Position numbers and translations under genes: made by a program. A DNA stretch of 64,000 nucleotides from Polytrichum commune (taxonomy: Eukaryota; Streptophyta; Polytrichopsida; Polytrichales; Polytrichaceae). The stretch covers positions 10,168,001 to 10,232,000 of the forward strand of contig OX485809.1 in assembly GCA_950295325.1 (NCBI GenBank), in the 5' to 3' direction. Position 1 is the first letter of the stretch. Every line of letters starts with the position of its first letter. Shown here in pieces: positions 50,901 through 63,861 of this stretch. The notes beneath the pieces were generated by a model. The model worked only from the letters and a program-made list of their open reading frames with translations. It was not told the DNA's origin and did not search any database.

Positions 50901-53900
50901 CATTAGTTCCAAACCTGGGATAGAAGAGGAACTCCTAAAGCAACATAAAAGGGCTGTAGATTCTGGCCTCCACGCTTGTCTGAGGTGATCCTTGAATGAT
51001 GTACACTATTCAATTGCAGAAAGTGAAGGTTCTCTAATTCCTTAGAGAACTCTTCCTGAATTTTCTCATCGTCACAGACACACACCAATCCTGCATTGGG
51101 ATAAAGGGACACCCATTTATCACCACATGTGGGCAGCACAGTGCAATCTGCTTGTTGGAGCTGAGCTTTCCATTGCTGCAGTTCGATCTCGGTCACCTTA
51201 CCAGATTCAACATCCCAGGCCCAGGATGCAAGAACTTCCATCACCTACAGCCACAAAAACAGCAACAACATTCAATCCAAATTGGGGGTCGGAGGAACAT
51301 GGGGAGGACAGAAAAATCCTGAATATTTAGTCAAATATAAATAAGGTAAATATGCCAAATTCAGATACTTACCTTTATCGGACACCTATATTTGAGTGGT
51401 GTGTGGTTAGGTGCGGATCTAAGAACGGACACCAAAAAGACTTGTTTTTATAAGATAATAGGTTACATGCTCAGAATTTGGTTACTATTCTAGGCTCAAT
51501 AGTCGACATAATTGGGGGAGCCTACAATGCTGTTTTATGGCTCCGGCACTTTTGACACTGAAAAAACATAGTTGCAACAGGGGAGATCAGAAAATTCCAT
51601 GCATTGTTGCTGAAATCTCATATCACACTCGTGGATCCAACAAAAATGCTAACTCTGAAATCCATGTTGAGGATAGTAGCAAATAACAAAAAAAAACCAT
51701 TTAAGACAAGTTACCCTTATGTAACCCAAGAAGGAAGGCCAAAACTGTGAGCAGTTGACAAAAAATAGATGGATAAATAATACCAACCTGATCCAAACAA
51801 GAGGATGGTGAAGTGAAGGCAGCAACACGTTGAAGGATACCAATGTAGCCATAAAAGCCAGGCCTCTCTTGAACTGAACACTGATTTACAAAGAAATTTT
51901 GCAGCTCGGGATAAAAGGCATTCAGGACCTTTCTATAATCCTTCTGTTTTATGTCTTGTGCCTTGGATAAGCATGATGATAATGTTGGCTTCTGTGAGGA
52001 TTTCTCTAGGACAAGCATAGTAGAAAGAATACCAGTTGGGTCACTCCAGCATACATTCTGCAGAGAGAACAAGGCCCCATCTACAACCTCCTCACGGATG
52101 CTGCCTACTATCCGAGGCAAGAATATGGACGGTTGAGATTTTAATGTTGCCAACACCTTCTCAGAATACATTGGCATTTGTTCGCTCAAATGCAGATAGA
52201 AGCGTGCCATCTGTGCTACACTACAGATCCCATAAGAGAAACAAACATGCTTGCAATAAGTTTGTATTTGAAGAAAAAGGATAAGCATACATATTTTTGT
52301 AATTAAGTCTATACATACATTCAAGCATAACTATCCCTGCACATACTAACACCTAAAACAATTAGAAATAACTCTGAACCTAAGAGCATAACTTTTCTTA
52401 AAACAGCAGACTCCACAAGAAAGGTCAATCAATTAGAAAGTTACCTTGCCCCAAAAGTTTTCCCATTTGTGCCCCAGTGTTGGAGCAAAGTCAGACAATC
52501 ATCCACTGTCACTTTGGTCCTGAGTCCAAGCACTTTCATGAGCTCACCACTCTGTATCTGCAAGAGTGCACATTTTCAGAAACAAATTTGAAGATCAGTT
52601 ATCCAGCTAGGCAGTGAAAAAAGATTGCCTAAAAGCAGGGAAAACCAACCATCCAGTTGGAGGTTTACCTGTAAGTGACCATCAAGTTGTGAATCATGAT
52701 GTAAGCATTCAAATGTGCTTGTTAACATATACGTCCAAAGGTGCTATAGTCGAAGTATACCAAACTATCAAGACCTCCAATGCAAAAAAGGCTGGAACCA
52801 ATATGAAACAACCTGTGAAGGAGGTGTGAAGAAAGTGTAAACCAAAAAAAGAAGCGAACAGACCTCATTGCAAATATAAGAGGCATGGTTGCCGAGGATA
52901 TTATGGACATCATCACACCGCTGGAAAAGCGTGGTTGGTGCATGCAGATCCTTATCCAAACTGGATTTTATCCACTTTAACTTTTGCACTTGTAACACCC
53001 ATGACGCCATTGTCTCTCCTCCTTTTGTGCTATTTGAACTTCGATATGTTGCCCTACACAACGAAGCATAATTACTGGCCCATAGCTTATCAAGAACACT
53101 CAAGATCTTTGAGCATCGCTTTGACGTTTTGAGTTTCCTTTTACCCTGTTGCCTTTGTTTCACTTTGGAGCTGCAAACTGCAGTGATTAGATCTATCAGC
53201 TCAGGGGACTCCCAGTCCTGAACAATCCAGTACTCTTCTACTTTATTAAGTGACTGCCAGTTTGCGTTTTTCCACAAACTTGACTCCTTATCTGTAATCA
53301 CTCTCTCAACAGGCGAAATCTTCACGAAATCTAGAACCCCAAGTTCAGCCAGAAATTTTCGCCAGCTTTCAATACTTGAACCCCCCTGATTTGGTAACAT
53401 GAGATGGAGGTAGCTCTCGTCAATCTCATTCCATTTCATACAAGTACCATCCAGCACCTCTTGAGCATCAAATTCGCTTCCCAATTTTGTGCCAAAATGG
53501 ATCGCCTCCTGGCTACCTGCCCTCTGCGGTCCATTATTTGTTACAATTACTGCAGTTCTCTTGAGTTCATCCATAATTAACACTGTGTCACTTGAGCACT
53601 GGGAGCAACCGGATTCAAGGTGCCACTTTATGTAACCTAAATATTGCACCAAGAGAGGAATTTCTTTTCCTAGGCAGCTCGGCTTCACCATAGCTGGTAA
53701 CACATGGCTTCTCAACACGTGGTGTGCTGACATTGGCCTCACACCCAGTTGTTGGAGGATAGTGATAATCTTTCCAGATTCATCTTGCTGATTATTTGCC
53801 ACATCATCATCACCTTCGAGGTTGTTAACAGAATTACAGAACATAATGGGGTGAACAGTTCGGAGCTCAGCATACAGAAGAGGGAAGCACACAACAGGCT

Positions 53901-56900
53901 CATTCGTGACACCTCGATGATTTTCCACCTGTTGACTGGCAAACCACACTGGCCCATCCTTAACAGCTGTCAGTGATCCACTGGCCAGTGGGATGAATGG
54001 CAAGCTTTGGAGTTCAAGTGCCAAGGAAACTTCCCTCTCCTGGTGAGAAGAGAATAGACACGATTGCCGCTCAGATAGCAAGCAATCATGAAGAGCAATC
54101 AGCCAATCTCGCACCCACACAAGACCCCTGCTTTCAATTCCATTCTTCTTCTGACAAACGGACTTCATAAAGTCGACAAGAGTTTGCACTCCATACTTCT
54201 GTACTCCCAAGCTAGTTGCCAACTCATCAGAAATGTTGACATCTTTATCCAAATACTGAAGCCCTGTGAGCTCTTTTAGTAGAGAATCTGGCATAAGCTT
54301 GCGGGCTGCATCAGTCCAACTCCGTAAAACCCCACATGGAAATGACCAACCTCCCTCCTCTATAGGCAAGCATTGGGTCGCTTGCAAGCGGCCATGAATT
54401 AAGCGGGGTAAAGGGGAAAAGAATCCCAACACCTCTCCTTCCAAGGGCACAAACTGCAAATAATTGCTAACAGCTCTCGCTTGACTTTTCAGTGATGGCA
54501 ATGACCTGAACATAATCGCAGCCTTCATGAAGGCCTCAGGAATCTCAGAACGTAGCCACTGGTTCCATGCATTATCTCTGTCCACCTCCTCCCTTGATGA
54601 AGGTAAAATGAAGTCCCCCTACACCAGATGAATGTTTTCTAGCTCACTCAGTGAAACAATGAAATTTACATTGAAATTTACTGAAATACTTTTAGAAAAC
54701 TGAAACTCTTTTCTAGAGATCCTTTGACAACCCCACAAGCAGATAGAAGGCAAGATTCTAACAGGTTCTTATGACTTCAGCGTTTTCCACAGTAAGTGAG
54801 ACACAGAAAGTCAAAAGTAAGATCATAACAGTTGAAATAAAGACATTATTGTCTTGAGACAGACACAACTCCCGACAATAATAGCACAACAGCCAGGTGG
54901 AGCAGTTCAATTGCTTGATAACATCACAAATGATATTGGAGTTGCTCCACATATGACAGCTAGGGCTTAGGATGTGCACACCTGTACAATAAACCGTAGA
55001 CCATATGACCTCAAAGGCAGAAAAGCAAATACTTGCTGATGCTCTGGGCTGGCTTCATACTGGTCTTCAGCAAGTTCTCGTAATGTAAACGCAAGGGATA
55101 CTTCTGTCATAGAGATACCCGGTCTGGAAACTGCAGCGTGAATTTGATGCCTAACAACCAACCAAGTGGCATGTCCTTTATCATGCACTACTCGTACAAG
55201 CCCATTGGCAAGGTCCTTGCGATACATGAGCTTAGTTGATCCCAAGAAATCGTTTCTTACAGCAATACAGCGTAAGCGGTGCAAAAAGAGCAGGAGAGAA
55301 GGATGGATATCATTAAACTTCACCGCCAAAGAGTCCATCCCTTTTCCCTCTCTGATAGAAGCCTTAATGGGTAGGTCAATTCGAGTGTTCCATCTTACAT
55401 TTTTACTTTCTAATCCACCCTTTTTCTGTACCAATCCTAAAATGTTGCCATATGAATCGGCATCCTCTCGGGGTGGTACTATGGTAGGAAGGATGAAACC
55501 CATATTGCTCTCTGTGATATCAAACTTCACATCAAATCCGTTAGAATGGATCTCTGGGGAATCTGTGACCTGCAAATAAACCATGATAAATAGGCACACT
55601 CAGAGAAAATTCTTTACAGATGTCTTTATCAATTTTTGTGAAACCTCTGCTTAACCTTTACAAAAGGTGACTCCTGTACACTCAACTCAAGAAACACCAC
55701 AGATTGATTACTATGCATATGCAAGGCACAATTCCCACAAACAATTAGTAAACTGCTGTAGCAATATCCAAGTACAACCAACCATCTGAGACCTCATAGA
55801 GGGTGCATTCTTGATCATCCACTGTATCACCTAACCATAACCTCCATGAAGTACAAACTTCATAACCTAACAACTCCTTGAAGGTGAGAAACAGGATGAT
55901 CACCTGCAGATATACTACTCACTCAAGGTCAATTAATAATTATAACAAACTAAACGAGGATATTGAGTTCATTAATTTCATCATGATTACGAGGTGAAAA
56001 TCGTACCCGAAAAACCGATTTAAAACCAATGCCCTTGTGACCAATATAACCAGTGCTAGTGCCTGCTTTCGTTGAGTTGCCAACATCACAAAGAGAACGC
56101 AAGTTTTCAGGTGTAAAACCCTCCTCATTGTTGAACACTACAATATGATGGGGCTGCACCACAAATACTAGAGCCGCTTCTACTCCTGGCCCATATGAGT
56201 TGTCATCAGCATTTTGCACCTGTAGGTCAAAATCAAAACATCTGAGAATTGAGACACTGTCCTCTACACTGAAGGTGCAAGAACAATGAAAACTGCTAAA
56301 TAGTTGCACACAGACAGTACATCAGCCCTACTTCAAAAAGCAGGATATACTCAAGACTGCAGCTATGCAGCTATAATACCTTCTAGGTCATAAATTCAAG
56401 TTAATCTGGTCAACCACCCAAGTTGTGCTCCCAGAAGCCAAGTATACAGACATCTCTAAAACAATAAGGTCAGATAAACCAAAAGGAACTAATAGCAACT
56501 GTTTAAGAAGAAGAGGCTTAGGAACTTGTAGCACACCAATTCAAGCACAAAATGAGAGTCTTGTGAATACAAATCTTGAGATAGGCGATGAAGGGCACGT
56601 CCCATACGGGCATGCTGCCGGGTAAGCAAGTCATGTTCCTGGATTGTGAGCTCCTGTCCTACTCCAAACTCATCACGCCTGATAGATTCCACAACCTCTA
56701 TTGCTTTCATTACTTTTCCATCTTCACCCTTCATTGCAGCTGCATCAGCAAAGTCTTCAGCATCCAAACCTGCTGTATCAAGAGCTGGCTTCATGTAATT
56801 GCTTTCCTTCCTTGGATGTGAAATCATGCTTTGGTGATTGTTATCAATTTCCTCCATTGATAAAACAGATGCCTCTAACTTAGCCTCTCCAAAAGGCACA

Positions 56901-59900
56901 ACCGCCTCACACTCTTGTGAGCTTTCATTTCCACTCCTTCCCTCTTCCAGTGCATTGTAGTCAGAAGAGCTACATAATGGTCTAAGTTCTGGAGCAGAAG
57001 GAACTGAAAGAACAGAGGCTGAGAAGTCTTTCACCCACTCTTCAATCCCAAGACACAGGCCAAGACCATGAAGCACAAGGCAGTGCTTATAATTTTGACA
57101 AGCTTTCAGAAGAATGGTGGGAGATCCCGGTACTGCAGAAGAGAATGCTGGCAATAAAATTTTGGCTGCAAACAATTGGAGCTCCAACGGGATGGCACAC
57201 AGTACCTTCAGTAAAAACAATGCTACTGCAGCTGATTGATTGTCCCCAAGATGACAAGTATCCCCAGAAACTTGGCCTTCACTCTGATCTGATCTTCTAC
57301 AGGAGCTAAGTAAGACGTTCATTGCCTTTATAGCATAAGTTTTAATCAGGGCTGCTGGTGCATGGTCAACACCCCCATATGTTGCGGCAATGGAGACAAG
57401 CAACCCAGCAACTAGCCCCGAATTCCTACTAATGGTAGCTGCCAAAAACTCATCAGCAGTAGCCGACCCATCAATCTTCAAAATTGCACCAGAATGTGTG
57501 ACCAACGTATGAATCCCACTTGTCAAACCATCCCCCTCGAGCCAACTTATGAGAGGGCCTAACGTAGGACAAAAGACAATGTCCCATTGCGACCACAAGT
57601 TGAGGTCTGCAAGAATTGGGGCATTTTTCAAAGACTGCAAAGCATCAGCATTAGTCTTAATTCCTAGAACCCCCACATTCATGCCAGTGTCAGATTTAGT
57701 GCTCACTTCTGGTAGTTCCCCAATGAGGCATTGTTCACCTTCCTTCACCTTGGAAAGTAAGGCATTCAGAAAGTACATATTCTTGCATAACCCAGATTCT
57801 GTACCTCTAGATTTAAATTGTTTCAATAAGGACTCCAATGAACCTAGACCTAAGTCTTCCACAGATCCCACATTGAATTGCCTGCACAAACTTTGGCTGA
57901 GATCACCAACACTCATGTTACTCTCCTCGGATGCATGTGTCGCTTGCATGATAAAAGCTTGCACACGTTGCAAAGGGAGCCTAGGAGAAGAAAGCGGCTT
58001 GCTTTCAGTCATGGCTTCGGTCATGTCTTCGGTCTTTGTGTCAGAAACTGCACAAATAGATTCAAAATATCAGTTCAACTGCATTGGATCCCACACATTT
58101 GCTCAGATTCCAACAATCTACAACACCGATTACTTTGCCACAATCGAAACAGTGGAGTTTGTCATTATAAACCCTAATTATAGGGCATCCATCGCTTTGT
58201 AGAGTCATGATCAATTTCATCTATCATGATGGCCAGCCATTCTCAGCAACAATTATGTTGAATGTAGACATAGGATATAACAAATATAAGAAATCTTCAT
58301 ATTGGAACATGGTTCTAGAAAAAAGCATGCTGGTTGATAAAAGTATGATCTACAAGCTGGTGTATTTCAATGAAGGAAAATCTACAAAATTCTGAAATAA
58401 ATGTCATGAAGAGGGTGAACACGTTACCTTTTGAGCTCCCCTCTGTAGCTTTGGGGCCAGTGGGGAGACTTGGTCCACAATCAATAGTAATAGGGCCTGC
58501 CATAGAAACCGTTTTGACTGCAGCCTTTTGTTTGTGCTGTTGCTGCATCTCTTGAAAAACATCATATGTGCTATCCCAGAGTCCCACTTTCACAGAAGTT
58601 ATCTGCAACAGAGCAATGTCTTTGCTAAACCTTCCACTGTTTTCCATGATGGCATGAAAAAGATGCAGAAAAGAACAAATGGCATAATGATATATTTATT
58701 ACTGAGTAGATAAAGAAGCAAGATGACAGTGACCAAATTTAAGAGCACCACTTAGAACCTGGAAGGCTTTCTCCACAGTACCTAATAACTTCAACTGAAA
58801 ACTTACGACCAAGGAACAAGCTTCTTCCAGGAATGACATTATAGCCTTCCCATAAGGAAAATATGAAGGAGAAGGCAGGTGTTCAGAACTTGACATAGAG
58901 CAGAGAACTGTACCGCAACATAAAGCAAGCCAATCCCAGGATTAGTATTGAATAATGTCAAAGCTCTCTTTCTTTTCACTTTGACGTTGTTCAGAGGATA
59001 GTAGACGTCCAATAAGTGCTCCAGAACCTGCAAAGACAGAAACCCTTGTTAATTGCAAGTAGGGGACAAAGCACTTCACTATATAAGTAGAGACAAGGAT
59101 CTGCTTGAAGTAGAGGGTGGTAAGATACCTGGGGAACTGTGCGATTTTTGCATGCATCCTTCAATGTTGTCACAAAATCTGTCACCTCTGGCCATGACAT
59201 TTGACAAGCATTTCGCCGTTCTATATCAAGCTCTGCCTGCAACTGCTTTTGTCTCTTGGCCCTCAATTTCTCCTCTGCAGCTGAGGGGTAAGGGCAGCTG
59301 CGTGGGCCTGTCAAATTTTCCTCTCTGCTTGTAGTCCCTACTGCATCCTTAGTCACAATTGATTCCCTGCTTGCAATCCCCAGCTGCTCAACTATATCCT
59401 TTACCATGGCCATCTTTGTAACAATCTCTTCACCCAGGATTTTCTTACTTGGCCGAGTTGCTTCTTCCTCATCATCGGAGGTGAAGTATATGTGCTGCCT
59501 TTTGCGTTTGGGATTATCATCCTGCTCAATAAGACGATTCTTGTGGGATGAGAGAAATTTGTCAACACGATTAACAACATGAGACTTCATCTTCAGCTCC
59601 AACTGTGATCGTGCAAGGGCTTCCCAGTTTTTTATATAATCCACCTCTGACTTCTTTGCCCGCATTACCGCACCTACATGCAACCTTCACAGAAGAATTA
59701 CATCCATATTAATCTACAAAGATCATTCCCGAATATAAATATGAGAATCTCTCCTTATCACATCACTCTCATATCTGACCAGCAAGTCTCCAAGAGTATT
59801 CATCTAATAATCTGCTAGTAAAAATGCATTACCTTTACTTGTGAATAGTGGAATATGCAAAAACTTGAAAAAATGGAGCATCCCAGTACCAACTTATCTG

Positions 59901-62318
59901 ACCCACAACACAGTATCTTATCTTATCAAATGCTTACACAGGTGATCAAAGGAAGTGCCAGCTTCAACTGTCATGGATGACATTGTTCATGAGCCATAAC
60001 AACAAAAATGGATGCTTATACTCACACTTCCAGACCACTGCCAAATTTCACAGTACATTCTGCGAGCTTTAACCATCACAGATGAGCAGAATACATGGTG
60101 GAATCATTTTGTTTGTAAAAAACTGATTCGTAACTATTTGTAGAATCAAAAGTATTCTACTAAAGGAACAAAGAATTTTTTAGATGATATAAAATGAAAT
60201 AAAAAATGAAACCTACCTGTCGAAGTGTAACACACCTGCTATGTCATTGTATTGTTTTAGCCTTTTAATAAGACAAAATCAATTTCAGGGTTTTAGCACA
60301 TCTACAATTTCAACATCTTCAATTAAACCAAGTATGGGCCCACAATAAAGTCAAGACATTTACCCAAGGCCTTGAATTCTAACTCCAAGATGCAGCATCG
60401 TGGGTGCCTTTCGCTCCTTTTGGAGGTAACCCATAAACTCATCTATATCAACATGCCTGCGTTGTTCAGGTGTGCCCATGAAATCAGACAGGTGTTGTAA
60501 GACTTCTCCTGCAGTGATAGAAAGAACTTCGTCTGGTGGCGAAAAATAGCGGACTACCAAAGGGTGGCAAAGTAGGGGACCTATCCCTAACTCCTCAAAA
60601 TCTGACACCCCTTCCTCTTGGGTCAGTTCACAGCCCAGATCATATAAGGTGGTCACCTTTCTTGCCGCAATGTGACAATGGATATAGGCATTCACCTGGC
60701 ATAGATAGCAAAGCCAACACTAGTCATTAACAGATATATACTACATGGTCATCCTTGTAACTCTGCTGACTGACTTCCCAATGAAGAAGCCTTCAAAAAC
60801 CACCCTCGGTAAATCTACTTACAAAAGCACTTCTCATCTGTGTAGCACTAGGTAGCTGCCTTGAGCATTTTTGGTTGCTACCAAGCCTTGAGTCCAAAAA
60901 GCACTATTCCATCCCAATTTATTCTCAGACCCCTCTTTAAACCCTGACCTTAAATCCTGAGTTCTATCTCAAACGAAAACTCTCCAAAAAGCATATCTCG
61001 TCTTCGCAAGCACTCTCATAGTCATGTATAGTCATCCGAACACTCAGAGCAGTATTCTCATAGAGCAGATGCACAATTTTCAACATTGATGAACTAACTT
61101 CTTGGTGCTGCACCGTAGCATGATATTATTGCAACTCCTAAGGCTCGCTAATTCCGGGCAGAAGATTTCAAACAAACAAACTTGCAATTATTATGTTCAA
61201 ACGAAATTGAAATGCCACGAGAATTTTTTTCTGCTTATAAATATCATCAAAAAATCACTGTTAAACCCAAAACCCCAAAATACTGATATCAAATGAGGGC
61301 ATACCTTTCCCTCAACAAGAGCCAGGTTCCGCAAGCACGTAACATCCTGCATTCGGAATCCCAGCAACTCGAACGAAGACACGCCTAACGCAGTCAATGT
61401 ACTCTGTGCAACCTTTGCAACTGAAATGTGTTTCTCCCCTTCCACCAACTCCTCATACACTCTCCGTGCAACCGCCTCTGCATTCTTCGCCTTCTCCACA
61501 TTCACCCTGTTTCCCTCCGCCCCTCCTCCACGGCCAAATGCAAAAACTAAACCACCGGGTGCACTAAACCCACCACCATCCCTCTCTCTCACCCTCTCTC
61601 TCTCTGCCTCCTCCATCTGCTTGTTGACCTCATCAGGACCTGAATTGCTTGGGCCAACACCCGGGGGAGCTTCCGCAGCCCCGAATCTGCACAGTTCATC
61701 ATGACCATCATTACCCGTCATGCCTTTGCTATGTCGGAATTAGAATCAAATGACACATTGAGTCAAGCATCACAAGCCATGTCAGAAATTAACTATGGAA
61801 TTCTTTCCTGACTCTAATTTCCGGTGACCTTGGGAGTGGATAGAAAAATGAACGACACAACTCATGAAGAACTCATCAAACACCAGGCTCATGTAGATAA
61901 AAAGAGATACATTGAATACGAGTTGAGTAATATTATGTTTCTCGAATCTGCACAATTCAACAAAAATTCATGAACTCCATGTCTAACTCTAGTTTCCGGT
62001 GAGGTAGGGTCGGGCAGAAATAGGCAACTCATCAAGAAACTCAACAAACTCCTAGGCTTATGCACATAGGAACATTGTGCAAAAACAGAAGAACGTTGAT
62101 TTCTAGTTGAGTGATGTTAATATATGATGTTTGTCGTGCCTTTGAAGCGTTTGAGGATTGGGTGGTTGTTGCACAGGCATCCCCCATGCTGGCCCTGGAG
62201 GCACTCCCCATCGCGGTGGCCCAGCCATGGCAGGATACATTCCCGGGATGGCATACATGTGCTGCTGTGGATGTGGCGCCCATCCTGGCGGCCTCCAGTA
62301 CCCGCCGCCTCCGTTCAT
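47934..62318 (-). CDS. NOV: NO VEIN protein: Hsp90-like ATPase with C-terminal DUF3883
   Basis: Sixteen exons, about 2,729 residues, the size expected for NO VEIN: 62318-62140, 61686-61305, 60695-60364, 59684-59129, 59027-58914, 58602-58428, 58047-56537, 56219-56007, 55569-54982, 54618-52864, 52557-52445, 52220-51788, 51244-50915, 50274-50014, 49460-48741 and 48461-47934. In Arabidopsis NOV is a nuclear protein needed for leaf vein formation and auxin-dependent patterning. The first about 60 residues are Gly/Pro/Met-rich. Exons 7-9 carry a GHKL ATPase: N box ELVQNADDN (about 1083), FNNEEGF and lid GYIGHKGIGFKSVF. Exon 16 is the DUF3883/NOV C-terminal domain with GEEVAFQYLV, ETGAAFDMIV and FVEVKTTRS, resembling a PD-(D/E)XK fold. 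Intron 1 needs a GC donor (AAAG/GCACGA), the only in-phase choice seen. The exon 16 acceptor (AAAAG/CTG) is the phase-compatible one but weak. Exon 2 contains a GA-rich stretch coding Arg/Glu repeats. Confidence 0.92.
61681..62140. repeat. Tandem duplication in NO VEIN intron 1, copying the exon 2 acceptor
   Basis: Copy 1 (about 61681-61920) and copy 2 (about 61940-62130) share cgaatctgcaca, 'ctaactctagtttccggtga', 'caactcat.aagaa', 'tcatcaaac.c..aggct' and 'gttgagt.atatta'. On the minus strand each copy contains GTGCAG/ATTCG, so the real exon 2 acceptor (61687) has a twin at 61948. The period is about 261 bp. Confidence 0.75.
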
Positions 62319-62487
62319 TGCTAACTTCTCACTCTACCTTCTACTCGTCACCTTCATTTCTACTCTCTGCACAACACCAAAATCCGCAAACACCATCTTA
62401 TGCATCCCTCTTCTCTTGTGCCCACATCACATAACCACCTGCCCTTTCCCCCTTCAGCAACAATAGCACACCAGAGCTTATACTCTC

Positions 62488-62515
62488 CCTCTCTTTCTCT
62501 CTCTCTCTCTCCGCG
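62488..62515 (-). promoter_or_regulatory. GA-rich tract upstream of NO VEIN
   Basis: On the NO VEIN sense strand this is an uninterrupted run of GA units about 170-200 bp before the start codon. GA/CT tracts near transcription starts are common in plant core promoters. The assignment is by position and composition only. Confidence 0.4.
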
Positions 62516-63724
62516 AAACTGAGTTGTGGGCGCTCTTCGGTTATTGCAAGGACGTTTACGTGAACAGAGTCTTTGTTGGTGTCGCCATAGCCGTGGAGTT
62601 TTGTTGCAAGTGGAGTTACGTGACCACAATCGGCCAGCGCCGACATGCCGTCGAGAGAAGAAGGAAGGCTCCGAAGGAGGTTTTAGGAGCGATGAATGAT
62701 GCTGATGGCTTAGTTACTACCTCCCTATGTTTGTGTCACTCTAGGAGAAACAATAACCTTTTATTGATAGGCACACTAATTATTGTCTTTAGTGTCAATT
62801 AACAATTTGAAGTTATGCAATGCTATAACTATTCATTGTCTATCTTGTTGTCACGCCAACAAAGGTCAAATTGGTTGATTGGACAATATTGAACGCTATC
62901 ATCTTTACTTCGTTAAAAAATACATTAATATCACAAAAATAGAGCATTGTGTAACTCCAAGTAGCAAGTGACACTGAATACAATATTTAGTGTAGTTTGT
63001 TTGTCAATTCTACTTTTGGGAATAAATTCAAAAGTGAAACTTTTTAGGAGATGCAAGCGTTGAAGGGTGTAACGATACGTATATCCAAAACCAACATTGA
63101 ACCTAAAATTAATGTTATGTATCGAAATCATATGTTTGGAGGCTTCAATGTTAGGTTATGTGTCATGCATGCTTTTCTTGTGGGGTCCACCGATTTCCAA
63201 AAAAAAATGTTCGAGTTTGTGACTAATTTGCATATGTTAGGTTGGTCTTGACCTAAATATGGCTTTTAGTGTGCTTGGTTTGTAACCCTTACTGTATGAA
63301 GCGCTCAAGTAGTGGTTGTGGGCCATTCTTTCCTAATTCCTAACCCGTGTTTGTATATCCATAGGATGTTTAAAAAAGAAGAAAGAAAATAAAAAAGAAA
63401 TGCATGTAAATTCAAGTACCATAGGTTTCAAACCTTGGAATTTTTTGGTGTAATTATATGGATTGGAATTATCAAAATGGAATTCGCCTACTCATCATAC
63501 CACCTTGTAATGTGATTATGATATATACATATGAATGAGGTTTGTCCATTATTCAAGCACATCCCCAAATCAACCAAGCTTCATCTTTCACGTGGGAATC
63601 CAATTCACTCTTTCATACTTACACATTTAAAACAATATTTGATTCCCAACCATAGTTCAACCTCTAAAGAAACAACAATCATTTCATGAAAGAAGGTCCT
63701 CATGTGCAAAACATATTACTATAA
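62516..63724. other. Spacer upstream of NO VEIN
   Basis: No gene recognised. The palindromic motif acactgaat...atttagtgt at about 62970-62993 resembles the ends of the dispersed repeats at 5904-6130 and 18274-18487. The remainder is AT-rich with short open frames lacking domains. Confidence 0.5.
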
Positions 63725-63861
63725 GGTGTTGTCTTGTTCAACGTTGAGTGTCGAAAGCTAATTTCCATGTCACATTGAACATGATCTTGATCCATGTGGA
63801 TACAATATGGGACAATTTTATTTTTGAAATTTATTTATTTTGTGTTGAACAAGACAACACC
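63725..63861. repeat. 137-bp element with perfect 18-bp inverted ends
   Basis: GGTGTTGTCTTGTTCAAC at 63725-63742 recurs as its exact reverse complement at 63844-63861. The left flank is TAA and the right flank is C followed by TAA, so a small MITE with a 3-bp duplication is possible. Its interior is non-coding. Confidence 0.6.

Noticed and set aside
56425-57980. Plus-strand open frames opposite NO VEIN exon 7
   Set aside because: They are shadows of the long minus-strand coding exon with no independent domain or signals.
58699-58896. Minus-strand open frame MSSSEHLPSPSYFPYG as an additional NO VEIN exon
   Set aside because: Exon 5 (ending 58914) and exon 6 (starting 58602) already join in phase at a conserved position (GIGLLYVA/ITSVK). 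The frame is an intron read-through.
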